The notes: generated from the letters alone by a model not told the origin. A stretch of 64,000 nt of DNA from Desulfurococcaceae archaeon (GCA_028275705.1 JAPWUD010000005.1:1-64000); one strand, 5' to 3'. Positions 47,227 to 58,096 are shown, counted from the first letter of the stretch. Numbers and translations are program-made.

Positions 47227-47625
47227 ATGAGTAAAACTTATGAGTCCGTTGGAAACTTAAAGGTTGGTAGCTTTGTAATGATTGACGGCGAGCCCTGTAG
47301 AGTAGTTGATATATCTAAGGCAAAAACGGGTAAACATGGAAGTGCAAAAGCCACTGTCACAGCTGTTGGTTTGTTTTCAAAATCTAAGAAGGTATTAGTA
47401 GCCCCTGTAGATACGCAGATTGAAGTCCCAATTATAGAGAAGCGTGTTGGGAGGATTATAGCAGATCTCGGTGATAAGTTTCAAGTTATGGACGTTGAGA
47501 GCTTTGAGATCTTTGAAGTCTCAAAAGACACTATTGACGAGTCTATAAGAGGTAAGCTTACTGTAGACCAAGAGGTTGAGTACTGGCAGGTATTAAATGC
47601 AAAGCTCATTGTGAGACCGCGCTGA
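47227..47625 (+). CDS. eif5a: translation initiation factor 5A
   Basis: [24 protein letters not shown] hypusination loop. Confidence 0.97.
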   Translation: MSKTYESVGNLKVGSFVMIDGEPCRVVDISKAKTGKHGSAKATVTAVGLFSKSKKVLVAPVDTQIEVPIIEKRVGRIIADLGDKFQVMDVESFEIFEVSKDTIDESIRGKLTVDQEVEYWQVLNAKLIVRPR

Positions 47626-47756
47626 GATCTTCAGGGAATGCAATCCATCAATACATCAATGGAGCTACTTGGTGGATAGAATAGTAATCTCCTCGTTCCA
47701 TGAACATTTATTTTTATACATGGGAGAGTTATATTTAGATTGGTTATGGTGAAACC

Positions 47757-48554
47757 ATGTCTCAGGCGTCTCTAGAATCAAGGAGTCTGAGTAGTGGACT
47801 AGTTATTGCAGGAGCATATGCAGATAAAGTCAGGAGGACTCTATTCGCACAATTAAGAGACCTTATGAGGCAGGATAAGGAATTCGCTAGAGAGATTGCG
47901 AGAGCGGCTGGCGAACTCAATGCTGTTCTCTACCGCATACTCGTCGAGGAGGTGAAAGTAGAGAAGGGGGATGTAGTGAGGATTAGGGTGAATTACCGCA
48001 TTGACCCAGGATCTAAGAGGATAATCTGGGACTACAACACTCTCTCAATAGAGGCATTTAAGAGGATACCAGATGAGAGGGTATTGGAGATTGTTAATGA
48101 CGTGGTGAGAAATAAGCTTTCAAAAATCCTTGAAGAGTTCTCACGTGCACCTCGAGCTGTAGAAGAGAAGGTGAAGGCGTTTGAAATCCCCGAGGAGAGG
48201 GTGGAGGCTCCTCCTCCACCACCACAGCCAGTGAGCATTAGGGATATAGTTGCATCCGTCGACATTCTCGGAGAGACAATTGATGGGGGATTACTGCTTA
48301 AACTAAGCGATAGTCAAGAGCGGTCTGTAGGATTGGCTTCAGTATCGCCTAGTGGGGAGGAGCTTGTTATAGACGCTATTATAATACATGCAGGGTCTTC
48401 AATGAGGTATCTAACTAGGACTCGTGTAAAACTGAGTGAGTACAGTGAGAACCCATCTAGATTAATAAGCGACTTGGAGAAAATACAGCCAACCACGATA
48501 CCACCGCAGGAAGCGGAGAAGTTGATAAAAGATAAAATGCAGAATCTGCTTTAA
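47757..48554 (+). CDS. DUF2258-like crenarchaeal conserved protein
   Basis: LSSGLVIAGAYADKVRRTLFAQLRDL; RIDPGSKRIIWDYNTLSIEAF. Confidence 0.7.
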   Translation: MSQASLESRSLSSGLVIAGAYADKVRRTLFAQLRDLMRQDKEFAREIARAAGELNAVLYRILVEEVKVEKGDVVRIRVNYRIDPGSKRIIWDYNTLSIEAFKRIPDERVLEIVNDVVRNKLSKILEEFSRAPRAVEEKVKAFEIPEERVEAPPPPPQPVSIRDIVASVDILGETIDGGLLLKLSDSQERSVGLASVSPSGEELVIDAIIIHAGSSMRYLTRTRVKLSEYSENPSRLISDLEKIQPTTIPPQEAEKLIKDKMQNLL

Positions 48555-48621
48555 TATTGTATTTTTAAACCCCCATCTCTTTAAACTATTTCAACTACTC
48601 CATTAATAAATCGGGGACTAA

Positions 48622-49620
48622 TTGCCAAGGCTAGATCTTGGTGAAGCACCGGAGGGCATAATAGAGCTAAGTAATGAAGAAATACTCAAAGAGTTCATAG
48701 AGACTCTTCAAGCAGCTGGCGCTTCAAGAGACACTATAAAAGCTTACTCAGCCGCTATAAGGGATTTTCTACTCTATATCAATGGAAAACCACTACGCCA
48801 AGTTACTCTACGAGATGTTATTGCTTGGAGGAATGAAAGGCTGAGTAATGGATTTCCAGGCGCTAAAACCATGGATAAGTACAAGTGGCAGGTGACACTA
48901 CACTACTACACTCTACTATTAAGGAGGTTCTTCAAGTGGCTTGGACTCAAGGTTAAAATGCCGGGGGTTAAGAGGCTTCCAGCAAAGATTGAGGCATTGA
49001 GGGATGAAGAAGTAGCTGCACTACTTCAGGCTGCTAGAAATCCACGGGATAAGCTAATACTCCAATTGCTATTAACTACGGGGTTGCGGAGTAGAGAACT
49101 ACTAGAGCTGAGAGTTGAAGACATAGATTTAAGTAAGGGGGTTATAAGGGTAAGAGTTGCTAAGTATGGGAAGGAGAGGCTTATAACAGCACCTAGAGAA
49201 GTATTTGAAGCCCTCGACGCTTGGATTAAGCTAAATAACTTAAAGCCCAAGGACAAGTTGTTCAATATAACATACCAAGCACTATACAAAAGACTGAAGA
49301 AACTCGCAGTTAAAGCTGGTATAGATCCAGCTAAGATTAGACCACACATTCTACGACACACATTCGCTACAATGGCTTTGAGAAAGGGGCTAAGCCTCCC
49401 AAGTCTCCAGAGACTACTCGGACACAGCGATATTAGAACTACACAAGTCTACCTACACATGACTATAGAAGACGTTAAACGCGAATACGAGGAGAAAATG
49501 GGGGGTCTACCGAGCTTTAAGCAGTGTCCAAGATGTGGAAATATAGTACCCTATAATGCAGTATACTGCCCATACTGCGGCTCTAAACTATCAGTAGAAA
49601 CCGGGGAGGCATCCACATAG
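48622..49620 (+). CDS. xerA: XerA-like tyrosine recombinase with C-terminal zinc ribbon
   Basis: TTGLRSRELLEL, HILRHTFATMALRKG, LGHSDIRTTQVYLH; C-terminal QCPRCGNIVPYNAVYCPYCGS. Confidence 0.93.
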   Translation: MPRLDLGEAPEGIIELSNEEILKEFIETLQAAGASRDTIKAYSAAIRDFLLYINGKPLRQVTLRDVIAWRNERLSNGFPGAKTMDKYKWQVTLHYYTLLLRRFFKWLGLKVKMPGVKRLPAKIEALRDEEVAALLQAARNPRDKLILQLLLTTGLRSRELLELRVEDIDLSKGVIRVRVAKYGKERLITAPREVFEALDAWIKLNNLKPKDKLFNITYQALYKRLKKLAVKAGIDPAKIRPHILRHTFATMALRKGLSLPSLQRLLGHSDIRTTQVYLHMTIEDVKREYEEKMGGLPSFKQCPRCGNIVPYNAVYCPYCGSKLSVETGEAST

Positions 49621-50094
49621 CTACTCCACCAATCTCGCAAGGAGTATTCTCGGGATTCTAGTGTAGTTTGGATTCCTCTCCCGGTAAGCCTTAACAAGGC
49701 TCTCACCATCCTCGACTGGGTAGGAGTCTCCATAGGAATCCAGCAGTCTATCCAACTCGTTCTCAACGAGTTTAACTATGTATAGGGGATTAACAGGTAT
49801 ACTCCACTTCTCCCCAGAATACTTCAACTCATATAGCTTACTGAGGAAAGCTTCATCATCCTCGTAGCTCGCACTAGCTACAGCTCTATAATACTGAGTT
49901 ATATAGTGTGCAATAATGTAAGCCACTAACTTTACATCCTTGTAGACTTTAATAGTCGTCAATTCGCTGTGATCCTCGAGGACAGCGTGAGGTCCATACT
50001 CGACAACATACCCTAATCCACGTAGTTCACTAATAAATTTCTCTAAGTTCCTCACCTTATCGAAGACTATTATCCTAGACACTTCAACCCCCAT
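49621..50094 (-). CDS. hypothetical protein
   Basis: ORF; stop abuts xerA stop; M25 of ORF track chosen. Confidence 0.6.
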   Translation of the reverse strand: MGVEVSRIIVFDKVRNLEKFISELRGLGYVVEYGPHAVLEDHSELTTIKVYKDVKLVAYIIAHYITQYYRAVASASYEDDEAFLSKLYELKYSGEKWSIPVNPLYIVKLVENELDRLLDSYGDSYPVEDGESLVKAYRERNPNYTRIPRILLARLVE

Positions 50095-50215
50095 AATAGA
50101 GCCATAAAGCAATATATCGTTAAAGATAAGTAATCCAATAGCCTCAATAGCGATTAATAATATCAACTCTTTTATACGGATATAATTACAGCAAAATACC
50201 CTTCTTTTTAGGAGC

Positions 50216-51790
50216 GTGGAGAGGTTTATGTTGAATTATAATTCCATTATACCGGGTAGTGTGGAGGAAGGCAAGTTATCTAGTAGGGTATTATCTGATC
50301 TCCGTGAGAGCCTGGACTGGGTTAAGTCCATCGATGTCCCTGTATTGAAGTGGAGTTGTGAGTGTAGTATTGAGGCTGGTAATAAGGCGTCCTCCTGTAT
50401 TCTACTACCATATAGTAGTGGGCTTCATGGAGAGTTTAAACATGGGGATTTTGTGTGGATTAGAGACCCCCGTGAAATATTATTCGTAGATGTAAGGGGT
50501 AAAGTCATTATTTTAAGGCAGTCATTAGATGAAAAATTGTTGAGGCTTGTAGTATACTTAGCTGTAGTGCGTGGTGCTTCGGGATTAATATTAACGAGTG
50601 AACAACGTGGAGTCTTAAAAGCAAGCGTGGTAGTTGGCTCACCTGGATACAGCTATGTTAGATCACTCCCTGTAAGTATCCCGGTGGTAGCGGTTCCTCT
50701 AGACTCAGTTGATCTATCTGAAAGCAGAGGAGTTGTTATCAGGGTAAAAGCCAACGTAGAGGAGTCTAGAGGCAGGATCATTATAGGGGGGTTGAATGGA
50801 AAGGGTGATAAAGAAGTACACATTATAGGACATCACGACACAATCCTAGGGGGATTCAAGAGTACATCAACCAGGCTTCTCCTCGAATTAGCGAGGGATA
50901 AGGCTATTAGAGAATTGTCTAAAATAGCGAACGTGGTCTTCATTTCATACACTGCTAGAGAGCTGGGTGATCCCGAGTTAAGAGAGTATAATTATACCTG
51001 GGCTGAGCACTACTTATTGAAGATAATAGCGGAGAGGGGCGGTATCGAGAACATACTATACTCTATTGCACTAGGGCCGCTCATCTATGGTGGGAGCTTA
51101 GAGGCTTGGGGTCATCCACTACTCTTAAAACCACTAGTGGAGACTAGAGTAGCTAGGGGTGAAAACACAGCTCTATTGGAGTCACATCCATACATTGAGC
51201 ACGGAGTCCCCTCTATAACACTAACTAATCGGGAGTCTCTTATCTATAGAAACACTAATTTGCAAATAAGTGAGGACTCCTCCACCACGCTACTACGTGA
51301 ATTAGTCAACACAATAACATATCTCACTACACACCTGGAGCCCTTGGATAACTGGGTGAATGTTCTTAGAAGACATGCTTATGAAAGAGTAGGTGAGGCT
51401 ATATTAGAAGCTAGAATTGAGGTAACGCGCCTACTAGATATTGCTCAAAGAGAAGGATTTAGAGGGGTTTATAAAGCTACTCGACTATCCCATAACTTAC
51501 TATACGCTGCCTGTATAGACCCGTTGGAATACTATCTCGACTCCTCGATGTGGGCTGGTTTATCATGGGAGAGCATTAAGGGGTTGGAGAAGCTACTGGA
51601 GGGTTGTAGAGGCCTCTTGTTTATTGGTAGTGAAGAGGGGTATGTTTCATACCCAAGTGTAATTGGCTTCATTGAGGATGTTTTAAGGGGGGTTAGAGGT
51701 ATTACACTTAAAAAATTAAAGACTCGTATTGATAATGAGTTAATTAAGTCAACGCTAACTCATCTAGGTAAAGGGGGTTTTATTGGCTAA
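50216..51790 (+). CDS. M28-like peptidase/PA-domain type protein
   Basis: PA-like GVVIRV segment, HIIGHHDTILGGFKSTSTRLLLELAR, YTARELGDPE. Confidence 0.6.
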   Translation: MERFMLNYNSIIPGSVEEGKLSSRVLSDLRESLDWVKSIDVPVLKWSCECSIEAGNKASSCILLPYSSGLHGEFKHGDFVWIRDPREILFVDVRGKVIILRQSLDEKLLRLVVYLAVVRGASGLILTSEQRGVLKASVVVGSPGYSYVRSLPVSIPVVAVPLDSVDLSESRGVVIRVKANVEESRGRIIIGGLNGKGDKEVHIIGHHDTILGGFKSTSTRLLLELARDKAIRELSKIANVVFISYTARELGDPELREYNYTWAEHYLLKIIAERGGIENILYSIALGPLIYGGSLEAWGHPLLLKPLVETRVARGENTALLESHPYIEHGVPSITLTNRESLIYRNTNLQISEDSSTTLLRELVNTITYLTTHLEPLDNWVNVLRRHAYERVGEAILEARIEVTRLLDIAQREGFRGVYKATRLSHNLLYAACIDPLEYYLDSSMWAGLSWESIKGLEKLLEGCRGLLFIGSEEGYVSYPSVIGFIEDVLRGVRGITLKKLKTRIDNELIKSTLTHLGKGGFIG

Positions 51791-53222
51791 GAAGGCGATA
51801 GGCATTGATAAATACGTGGATTTCGACGACTGGTACCAGGATGCACTGAGAGAAGCTGACTTAGTTGATATAAGGTATCCTGTTAAAGGAATGATTGTTT
51901 GGAAACCATATGGTTTAAAGGCATTGAGGCTTACTCAGAGGATACTCATGGATCTACTCGAGAAAACCGGCCACTTGGAGGCTTATTTCCCAGCGTTAAT
52001 CCCTGAGTCATTATTTGCTAGGGAGAGGGACTTCCTAGAGGGTTTTGGTGGTGAAAGCTTTGTAGTAGAGGGTACTGGGACGAAGAAGTTCAATGAGAGG
52101 TTTTACCTGAGGCCTACTAGTGAGACTGTTATGTACTATATGTGGAATCTATGGATTAAGGGACGTAGAGATCTCCCATTGAAAATGTACCAAGTAGTCA
52201 ATGTTTTTAGATATGAGACAAAGATGACGCACCCTATTCTAAGAGTGAGGGAGATAATGGGGTTTATAGAAGCTCACACAGCACATGCAACCCCTGAAGA
52301 GGCTGAAGCCCAGGTCAAGGAGGCTGTTGGAATATACAAGGAGTTCTTTGATAGACTACAACTACCATACTATATTGTGAAGACTCCTCCATGGGATACA
52401 TTTGCTGGAGCCGAGTACAACTATGACTTCATAACAGTAATGCCTGATGGAAAGGGCCTCGAGCTCGGAAGCGTGATTAATCTAGGGCAGAGGTTTGCAA
52501 AGGCATTTGACATAAAGTACATGGATACTGATGGGCAATTCAAGTACATTTACCAAACATGCTATGGAGTGAGTGAGAGAGTTCTCGGGGCTGTGATAGG
52601 AATACATGGGGATGAAAAGGGATTGTTCTTCCCACCCGAGATAGCGCCAATACAAGTAGTAATAGTTCCAATAGCTAAACCAGAGGATGTACAAGTGCTT
52701 GAGTATGCACGGAGGGTTAGGGAGATTCTGGAGAAATCGGGGATTAGGGTTTTCATTGATGATGACCTAGAGAGATCCCCTGGCTGGAAGTACTACTACT
52801 GGGAGATGAAGGGTGTACCTGTTAGAATTGAAGTGGGACCTAGAGAGGTTAAGGAGAAGACTGTTACAATAGCGAGGAGGGATGGAGCACCTAGGGTTGT
52901 TGCTAAGCTAGATGAATTAATACTTATAATCAACGAGGTCTTTAGGGAAGTAAACACTGCTCTGAGAGAGAGGGCATTAGAGCATCTGAGGAAGTTATCG
53001 ATAATAGCGACATCGTGTACGCCATTGGAGAATTCAAAGGGGTTAATTATTGCACCATGGGATGGAAGTAGGGAGGAGGCTGAAGAGCTGGAGAAGACAT
53101 TTAATAAAGGGGTTCTCGGAGAGATTACAGAGTCTCCAATAACACTCCCACCACCAATTAACTATACTACTTGTAGTGGTAAGAAAGCGGAAAAGTGGGC
53201 TTTACTCGGTGTAACATACTGA
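51783..53222 (+). CDS. proS: prolyl-tRNA synthetase (archaeal/eukaryotic type)
   Basis: RPTSETVMYYMW, VNVFRYETKMTHPILRVREIMGFIEAHTAH, DDDLERSPGWKYYYWEMKGVPVRIEVGPRE, C-terminal Y. Confidence 0.98.
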   Translation: MAKKAIGIDKYVDFDDWYQDALREADLVDIRYPVKGMIVWKPYGLKALRLTQRILMDLLEKTGHLEAYFPALIPESLFARERDFLEGFGGESFVVEGTGTKKFNERFYLRPTSETVMYYMWNLWIKGRRDLPLKMYQVVNVFRYETKMTHPILRVREIMGFIEAHTAHATPEEAEAQVKEAVGIYKEFFDRLQLPYYIVKTPPWDTFAGAEYNYDFITVMPDGKGLELGSVINLGQRFAKAFDIKYMDTDGQFKYIYQTCYGVSERVLGAVIGIHGDEKGLFFPPEIAPIQVVIVPIAKPEDVQVLEYARRVREILEKSGIRVFIDDDLERSPGWKYYYWEMKGVPVRIEVGPREVKEKTVTIARRDGAPRVVAKLDELILIINEVFREVNTALRERALEHLRKLSIIATSCTPLENSKGLIIAPWDGSREEAEELEKTFNKGVLGEITESPITLPPPINYTTCSGKKAEKWALLGVTY

Positions 53223-53333
53223 GGAAAAATAGTGTAAATTTATCAATTATATGCTTCTAGATTGATCGAGAAGAGTTATAAGGGGAATACTATCTTATTT
53301 CATAAAAGCTTGATTTTTGAGAGGGGATGAGGT

Positions 53334-53582
53334 ATGAGTGAGTACTTAAAGCAACTGAAGATACAGATTGTTAGTAAAGTACATGGGATAAAGTTTCAAG
53401 ATGTCTCGCCAGTAGAAATCAGTGTGTTTAAAGAAGGGTTTCCAGAGGTTAGAATTAGAGATGAAAGAGACTATGTTACAGTGAGGTATGGGAGCCAGTC
53501 GATTAAATATGATAAGTGGTATACGAAACCAGAGCACTTGGCTGAAATGATCAAGGTGTTTTACACCACGCAGAGGAAGTAA
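53334..53582 (+). CDS. small conserved-looking hypothetical protein
   Basis: 82 aa ORF, good codon/amino acid composition. Confidence 0.6.
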   Translation: MSEYLKQLKIQIVSKVHGIKFQDVSPVEISVFKEGFPEVRIRDERDYVTVRYGSQSIKYDKWYTKPEHLAEMIKVFYTTQRK

Positions 53583-53599
53583 TGTGCAAGGTATAAAAC

Positions 53600-54295
53600 C
53601 TATTTTTTAAGGAGAGTGATTTCTTCGACTATAAAATAGCCTTCATACTCTGAGACTATTACCCTCCTACCCCGTAAGGCAATTTTGTATTTAAATAAGG
53701 GTGCATTAACAACGAGTGTTTCAGCGTCACCTCCCTCGAATGAGGGGTTAAAACCATACTTCTTTGATAAATTAATAATTCTCTCAACGTCCTGCTTATC
53801 TATGGTTTTTCCTAGTAGATCGTGTGGGATACCCATCGACGTAATAGAGATCAATGTAAATTCTATTCCCATATTTAACAAGCTATATAAGTACTCCTCT
53901 TCATTGACACCCCATAGTGGTGTATAGAGCTTCAATCCATATAAACCAGCGACTTCGCTGAATACTCTATATTGGAAAACACTCTTCACAGCGCCAGCTA
54001 CAACTACTTCAACACTAAGTCTATTTCTAGCTCTCTCCAATATATACTTCAAGGCCTCTCTCTCGCGGGAGGGGTCTATTAATCCAATGGACTCTAGTGG
54101 TATTCTAAGTGATTGAGCTTGAGCTATTAGACACTGGTATATTGGTTGATGATATAGCATTGAATACTTATAGTGTGGTATAATTGACAGTAGTGCAACG
54201 ACTTCAAATCCATCTCTAGTCGCCAAGTGGAGAGCGGCAACAGAGTCTTTACCACCAGTAAATAATACAGCGGCCTTCAAAACCAACCCCTCCAA
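53600..54295 (-). CDS. diphthine-ammonia ligase family (DPH6-like) ATPase
   Basis: AAVLFTGGKDSVAAL; YTPLWG; PSFEGGDAETLVVNAPLF. Confidence 0.92.
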   Translation of the reverse strand: MEGLVLKAAVLFTGGKDSVAALHLATRDGFEVVALLSIIPHYKYSMLYHQPIYQCLIAQAQSLRIPLESIGLIDPSREREALKYILERARNRLSVEVVVAGAVKSVFQYRVFSEVAGLYGLKLYTPLWGVNEEEYLYSLLNMGIEFTLISITSMGIPHDLLGKTIDKQDVERIINLSKKYGFNPSFEGGDAETLVVNAPLFKYKIALRGRRVIVSEYEGYFIVEEITLLKK

Positions 54296-54340
54296 TCCTG
54301 TTTAAAAAGAATATTTAGAAGTATATAGAGGTGTTGATTA

Positions 54341-55045
54341 TTGAAAATAACAATACTATCTAGTGATAAAGCCGGGAAACCAGGTCTTGTCGCCAAGCAC
54401 TCATTCTCCCTGTACATAGAGAGAAATAGTGAAAGCTACTTATTTGGCCTAGGAGTGGAGCCGAGTGTATTAGAGGTCAATGCTAGAATTCTGGAAGCCC
54501 CACTCGACATTGTAGACTACGCTATAGTGTCACACGAGCACACACCACACTACGGAGGCTACAGGTACTTATCCCAGGAAGCTCCATATACAACAGTGTA
54601 CATACCATTCGGCTCAATGGAGTCCCTTGGAAACACGCTTAGATCATATGGTTTAAGACCAGTAGAGGTAGTGAAGTGGACTCTAATAAATGAAGGCGTA
54701 TATGTATCTAAGCCATACTATGGACCCCCATACGAGCACTTACTAGTATTCAATGAACCAAAGGGACTAGTAGTGCTTACAGGCTGCCTCCACCCAGGCA
54801 TCGACGCTCTATTGGATATATCTAAGGCTTTCAATAGGAGGATACATGGATTAATCGGGGGCTTCCACTTGTACAATGCACCAAAAGACTCAATCAAGGT
54901 ATTTGCCTCTAGGATTATTGATGAAGTAAAACCAGAGTTTATTGTGCCACTACACTGTAGTGGAGGTAGGGTTATTGAATTATTAAAGAGCACAGGCGAG
55001 GTTGATGTTATCGATGCTGGAACCGGCGATGTATTGACTATATAG
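54341..55045 (+). CDS. MBL-fold metallohydrolase (beta-RFAP/DHPS-like group)
   Basis: VSHEHTPHYGGYRYL, LTGCLHPGIDALL, GGFHLYNA, PLHCSG motifs. Confidence 0.85.
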   Translation: MKITILSSDKAGKPGLVAKHSFSLYIERNSESYLFGLGVEPSVLEVNARILEAPLDIVDYAIVSHEHTPHYGGYRYLSQEAPYTTVYIPFGSMESLGNTLRSYGLRPVEVVKWTLINEGVYVSKPYYGPPYEHLLVFNEPKGLVVLTGCLHPGIDALLDISKAFNRRIHGLIGGFHLYNAPKDSIKVFASRIIDEVKPEFIVPLHCSGGRVIELLKSTGEVDVIDAGTGDVLTI

Positions 55046-55068
55046 TTGATAATTAATTAGTGCTAAAA

Positions 55069-56133
55069 CTATTCGTTTCCCTCCCCAGGCTCGTTTTCAA
55101 TGTATACATATGCTACGTCTCCGACGACAATGTAGTATTTACCCATACTCTCTGAGTATACTACAGGGGCATTGAATCTCTTAGAGATATCCTCGAAGTC
55201 TCTGTAGTTGCTAATTTGAATTAATTTGAGATTCGACTCATCTACTAAACCTTTTAGTACTTTTCTACGGGGCTTTGGCTTACTTGTAGTGTTTTTGAGT
55301 TTATATGTATTCATGGTAATGAATAGGAATGCTATTGATGCCGCACCCAGCGAAAGCGTAGAGTATAGCGTTATTTTCCTCGAATCCGCAACACTGATCT
55401 TTAGGCCCATTGGTAGGTTCAACGTGTTTTCTACACTTCTTTGAGTACTACTTGTATATGCCTCTGAAGACCCGCTTACTGTTATTACTAATATATTGTT
55501 TAGCTCATTTACACTCAGTAGCATGTATGGATTTAGATCAAATCGTTTACGCTCCCCACTCTCATATAGTACGTTAATCTCAAAACTTATAGTGATATTG
55601 ACGTCGTATCTCCTAGAGCTTACAAGTACTTCTGAGTCTATTGCTCTCACGAGGTTATATAGATCACTCATATTTAACTCTCCCTGAATTAATACGCGTT
55701 TATCTTCACTAACTACATAGGCTTTTAGTGGGAATTTTTTGCTCCAGGCGGGCGTGTTTATGGCCATTGCAGGGGTTACAGTATAGTTTATATTAGATGC
55801 TACTCCACTATATGTATCATTGTAGACTACCCATGCTATGACAAATAAATACTGGATTTTCTGCACTAGTGATAAGTAGATCATGGGGTAATTCACGACT
55901 GCGGCGTAGTCATATATCATTGAGGGCTTTACGCTTACATTATATAATATACTCGTGTTTACCTGGGCTAGTTTATACGTGTTTTTGTAGATGGTGACGG
56001 GCTCTACTCTATAGCTTTCTGCAAAGTAGAAACAGCTAATGGAGAGTAAAGCAATGAATAGAGTAGTTAGAGCTAGAAGTAGTTTTCTAGCAATTGAACT
56101 GGAGAAAATAGATTTTAAACCAATATTCCTCAA
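55069..56133 (-). CDS. DUF5305-like membrane protein, associated with TasA-like locus
   Basis: N-terminal TM, extracytoplasmic segment (YRVEPVTIYKNTYKLAQVNTSILYNVSVKPSMIYD), second TM, cytoplasmic tail; overlaps signal peptidase gene. Confidence 0.65.
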   Translation of the reverse strand: MRNIGLKSIFSSSIARKLLLALTTLFIALLSISCFYFAESYRVEPVTIYKNTYKLAQVNTSILYNVSVKPSMIYDYAAVVNYPMIYLSLVQKIQYLFVIAWVVYNDTYSGVASNINYTVTPAMAINTPAWSKKFPLKAYVVSEDKRVLIQGELNMSDLYNLVRAIDSEVLVSSRRYDVNITISFEINVLYESGERKRFDLNPYMLLSVNELNNILVITVSGSSEAYTSSTQRSVENTLNLPMGLKISVADSRKITLYSTLSLGAASIAFLFITMNTYKLKNTTSKPKPRRKVLKGLVDESNLKLIQISNYRDFEDISKRFNAPVVYSESMGKYYIVVGDVAYVYIENEPGEGNE

Positions 56134-57326
56134 TATAAAACAACCTCTTTAGCTATGTAATAGACGTAAATTAGGGATAATAAACTAAGCACTAGAGATA
56201 TCATGTTTATAAAACTGCCCGTAGTCTCCAAGAGGAGTACAGCGGGATACCCTACTAGTGGAATATTGAGAAATACCCTTCCCACCACATTGTCTCCACA
56301 AGCCCATAGTGGGTCGTTGTTTTCATTTGCATCACCCTTAGTTATAAAGCAATTGTCTCTACTAAACCCAACTACCCTATGGACGACGAGGTTAGAGTCT
56401 CCCTTGAAGACTATTATATCTCCTACTTTTACATCACTTATTGAAACAGGAGTTGAGACAACTACATCTCCAATATTGATCTCTGGAGTCATACTACCGC
56501 TTGTAATAGCGAGGAATCTAGTTCCACAAAGGAATGAAATAAGGAACCCCACTGAAATAGCTAAGCTAGCAGTAGAAATAATCTTGGAGTATTTACTTGG
56601 ATTAACAACCTGGTAAATTACTACATTGTCTAGATTAAATGGTTTTGCTACAATATACAGTACTACTGCGATAAAAATACTTTGAATTATTAATGGGAAT
56701 ATATAGCTCATTAAATTTGTATTCAATGGGAGAATCGGTGAAACCTTGTAGAATCCAGTGAAGGCCACTACATGCATGATCAGAGTTCTTAGATCATAGA
56801 TCCACGCAATAATGGACAATAACGCGTTATATGATAGTAGAGCTAGATATTTAATAAACCAGTTGATCCCCGTGGGAGGTTCCTCAAATACATAAATATA
56901 TAATGTGGTTGATACGATAGTTGCAATAATTAATCCAATTAATGGATTTGTATAGACTACACGGTTTTTTACTAGAAGTGTTCTCGTTGATTCAATGAAC
57001 AATATAGAGGATGCGAGGAGAGTAATCTTTAGTATTAGGGTTAAGGGTGAGAGAATTAAGATGTTTAATCCAATTCCAAAAATCAGTCCTGAAAATATAA
57101 AAGATACGACATAGGTGATCAAGGATAAAACCATGAACACTACTTGATAGTCACCGTGTTTTTCCATAAACTTTGCGTTAATTATGAAGCCCATTAGCAT
57201 CATGATTGATGGGATCAAGTAGTAGGCTAACCCATAGATTACCTTGAAGGACAAGAAGTAAACTATAATTGTGAAGATAAATACAATGTTGACAAATGGA
57301 AGGATACGGGTTAAAAAAAGATTCAA
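56130..57326 (-). CDS. SipW-type signal peptidase I with N-terminal multi-TM region
   Basis: FLAITSGSMTPEINIGDVVV, VGDIIVFKGDSNLVVHRVVGF, FITKGDANENNDPLW. Confidence 0.9.
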   Translation of the reverse strand: MNLFLTRILPFVNIVFIFTIIVYFLSFKVIYGLAYYLIPSIMMLMGFIINAKFMEKHGDYQVVFMVLSLITYVVSFIFSGLIFGIGLNILILSPLTLILKITLLASSILFIESTRTLLVKNRVVYTNPLIGLIIATIVSTTLYIYVFEEPPTGINWFIKYLALLSYNALLSIIAWIYDLRTLIMHVVAFTGFYKVSPILPLNTNLMSYIFPLIIQSIFIAVVLYIVAKPFNLDNVVIYQVVNPSKYSKIISTASLAISVGFLISFLCGTRFLAITSGSMTPEINIGDVVVSTPVSISDVKVGDIIVFKGDSNLVVHRVVGFSRDNCFITKGDANENNDPLWACGDNVVGRVFLNIPLVGYPAVLLLETTGSFINMISLVLSLLSLIYVYYIAKEVVLY

Positions 57327-57349
57327 TTAAACCTTCCTCGCAGGCTACA

Positions 57350-58030
57350 TTAACCTCCGGATGGAACGTAGTATTCATTCCATGCAACTGCGTCTAGCGA
57401 TATTGTGAACGACAATGTTGCCCCCTGCGGTGCTGTTTGTAGTATTGTCAAGTCTAAGCTGATATCAGCTGATTGACACGGGTGGAGTTGAACACCGAAG
57501 TTGTCTCCCCACCATACGAGTATATCTGGTTCTCCATCTCTATTTATGTCTACTTCTACTCCTTGTTGGAGTGTACCTCTGTTTATTTCGTAGTATTCAT
57601 TTCCATCGAATACGACTCTCCATATTTTTAATGGTATTGTACCATCATTGTGTACTTTGAATGCAATGTGGTTGTAATACCATGGGTATACATTATACAT
57701 TGTAATGTTCAACGTGTCCTTGTCTCCATCTCCATCAGAGTCTATTAGGGTAACAGTTGTGCATCCAACGTCTTTGTCGAGCTGTAATGCACCCGGCCCC
57801 GGTAGATATGTTGCATTCCAGTCATTTCCTGCAAAGTCACCATATCCTGGTGGTAGTCCACATGCATCTTTATATATTGCTGTACCAGACATAAATTCCC
57901 AGTCGAGTTCACCACTAGCTACGTATACATTGGCTCTTATACTTGTTAGCCACATCGCTATTCCAACTAACACCATTACACCTACGAATCCAGCTATTAA
58001 CGCATTTCGAGTGCTTTTATTCATATACAT
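57350..58030 (-). CDS. TasA/camelysin-like secreted fibre subunit candidate 1
   Basis: Signal helix then MWLTSIRANVYVASGELDWEF; VHNDGTIPLKIWRVVFDG; DSDGDGDKD. Confidence 0.7.
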   Translation of the reverse strand: MYMNKSTRNALIAGFVGVMVLVGIAMWLTSIRANVYVASGELDWEFMSGTAIYKDACGLPPGYGDFAGNDWNATYLPGPGALQLDKDVGCTTVTLIDSDGDGDKDTLNITMYNVYPWYYNHIAFKVHNDGTIPLKIWRVVFDGNEYYEINRGTLQQGVEVDINRDGEPDILVWWGDNFGVQLHPCQSADISLDLTILQTAPQGATLSFTISLDAVAWNEYYVPSGG

Positions 58031-58096
58031 ACACCTATTCGATTCATTATGGATAAGTGCCCGCTATGCACAGGCACTATTTACGCTTTTAAAAAA

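Noticed and set aside
48190-48240. Proline-rich stretch APPPPPQP in the DUF2258-like protein
   Set aside because: Short linker-like low complexity; not a repeat of note.
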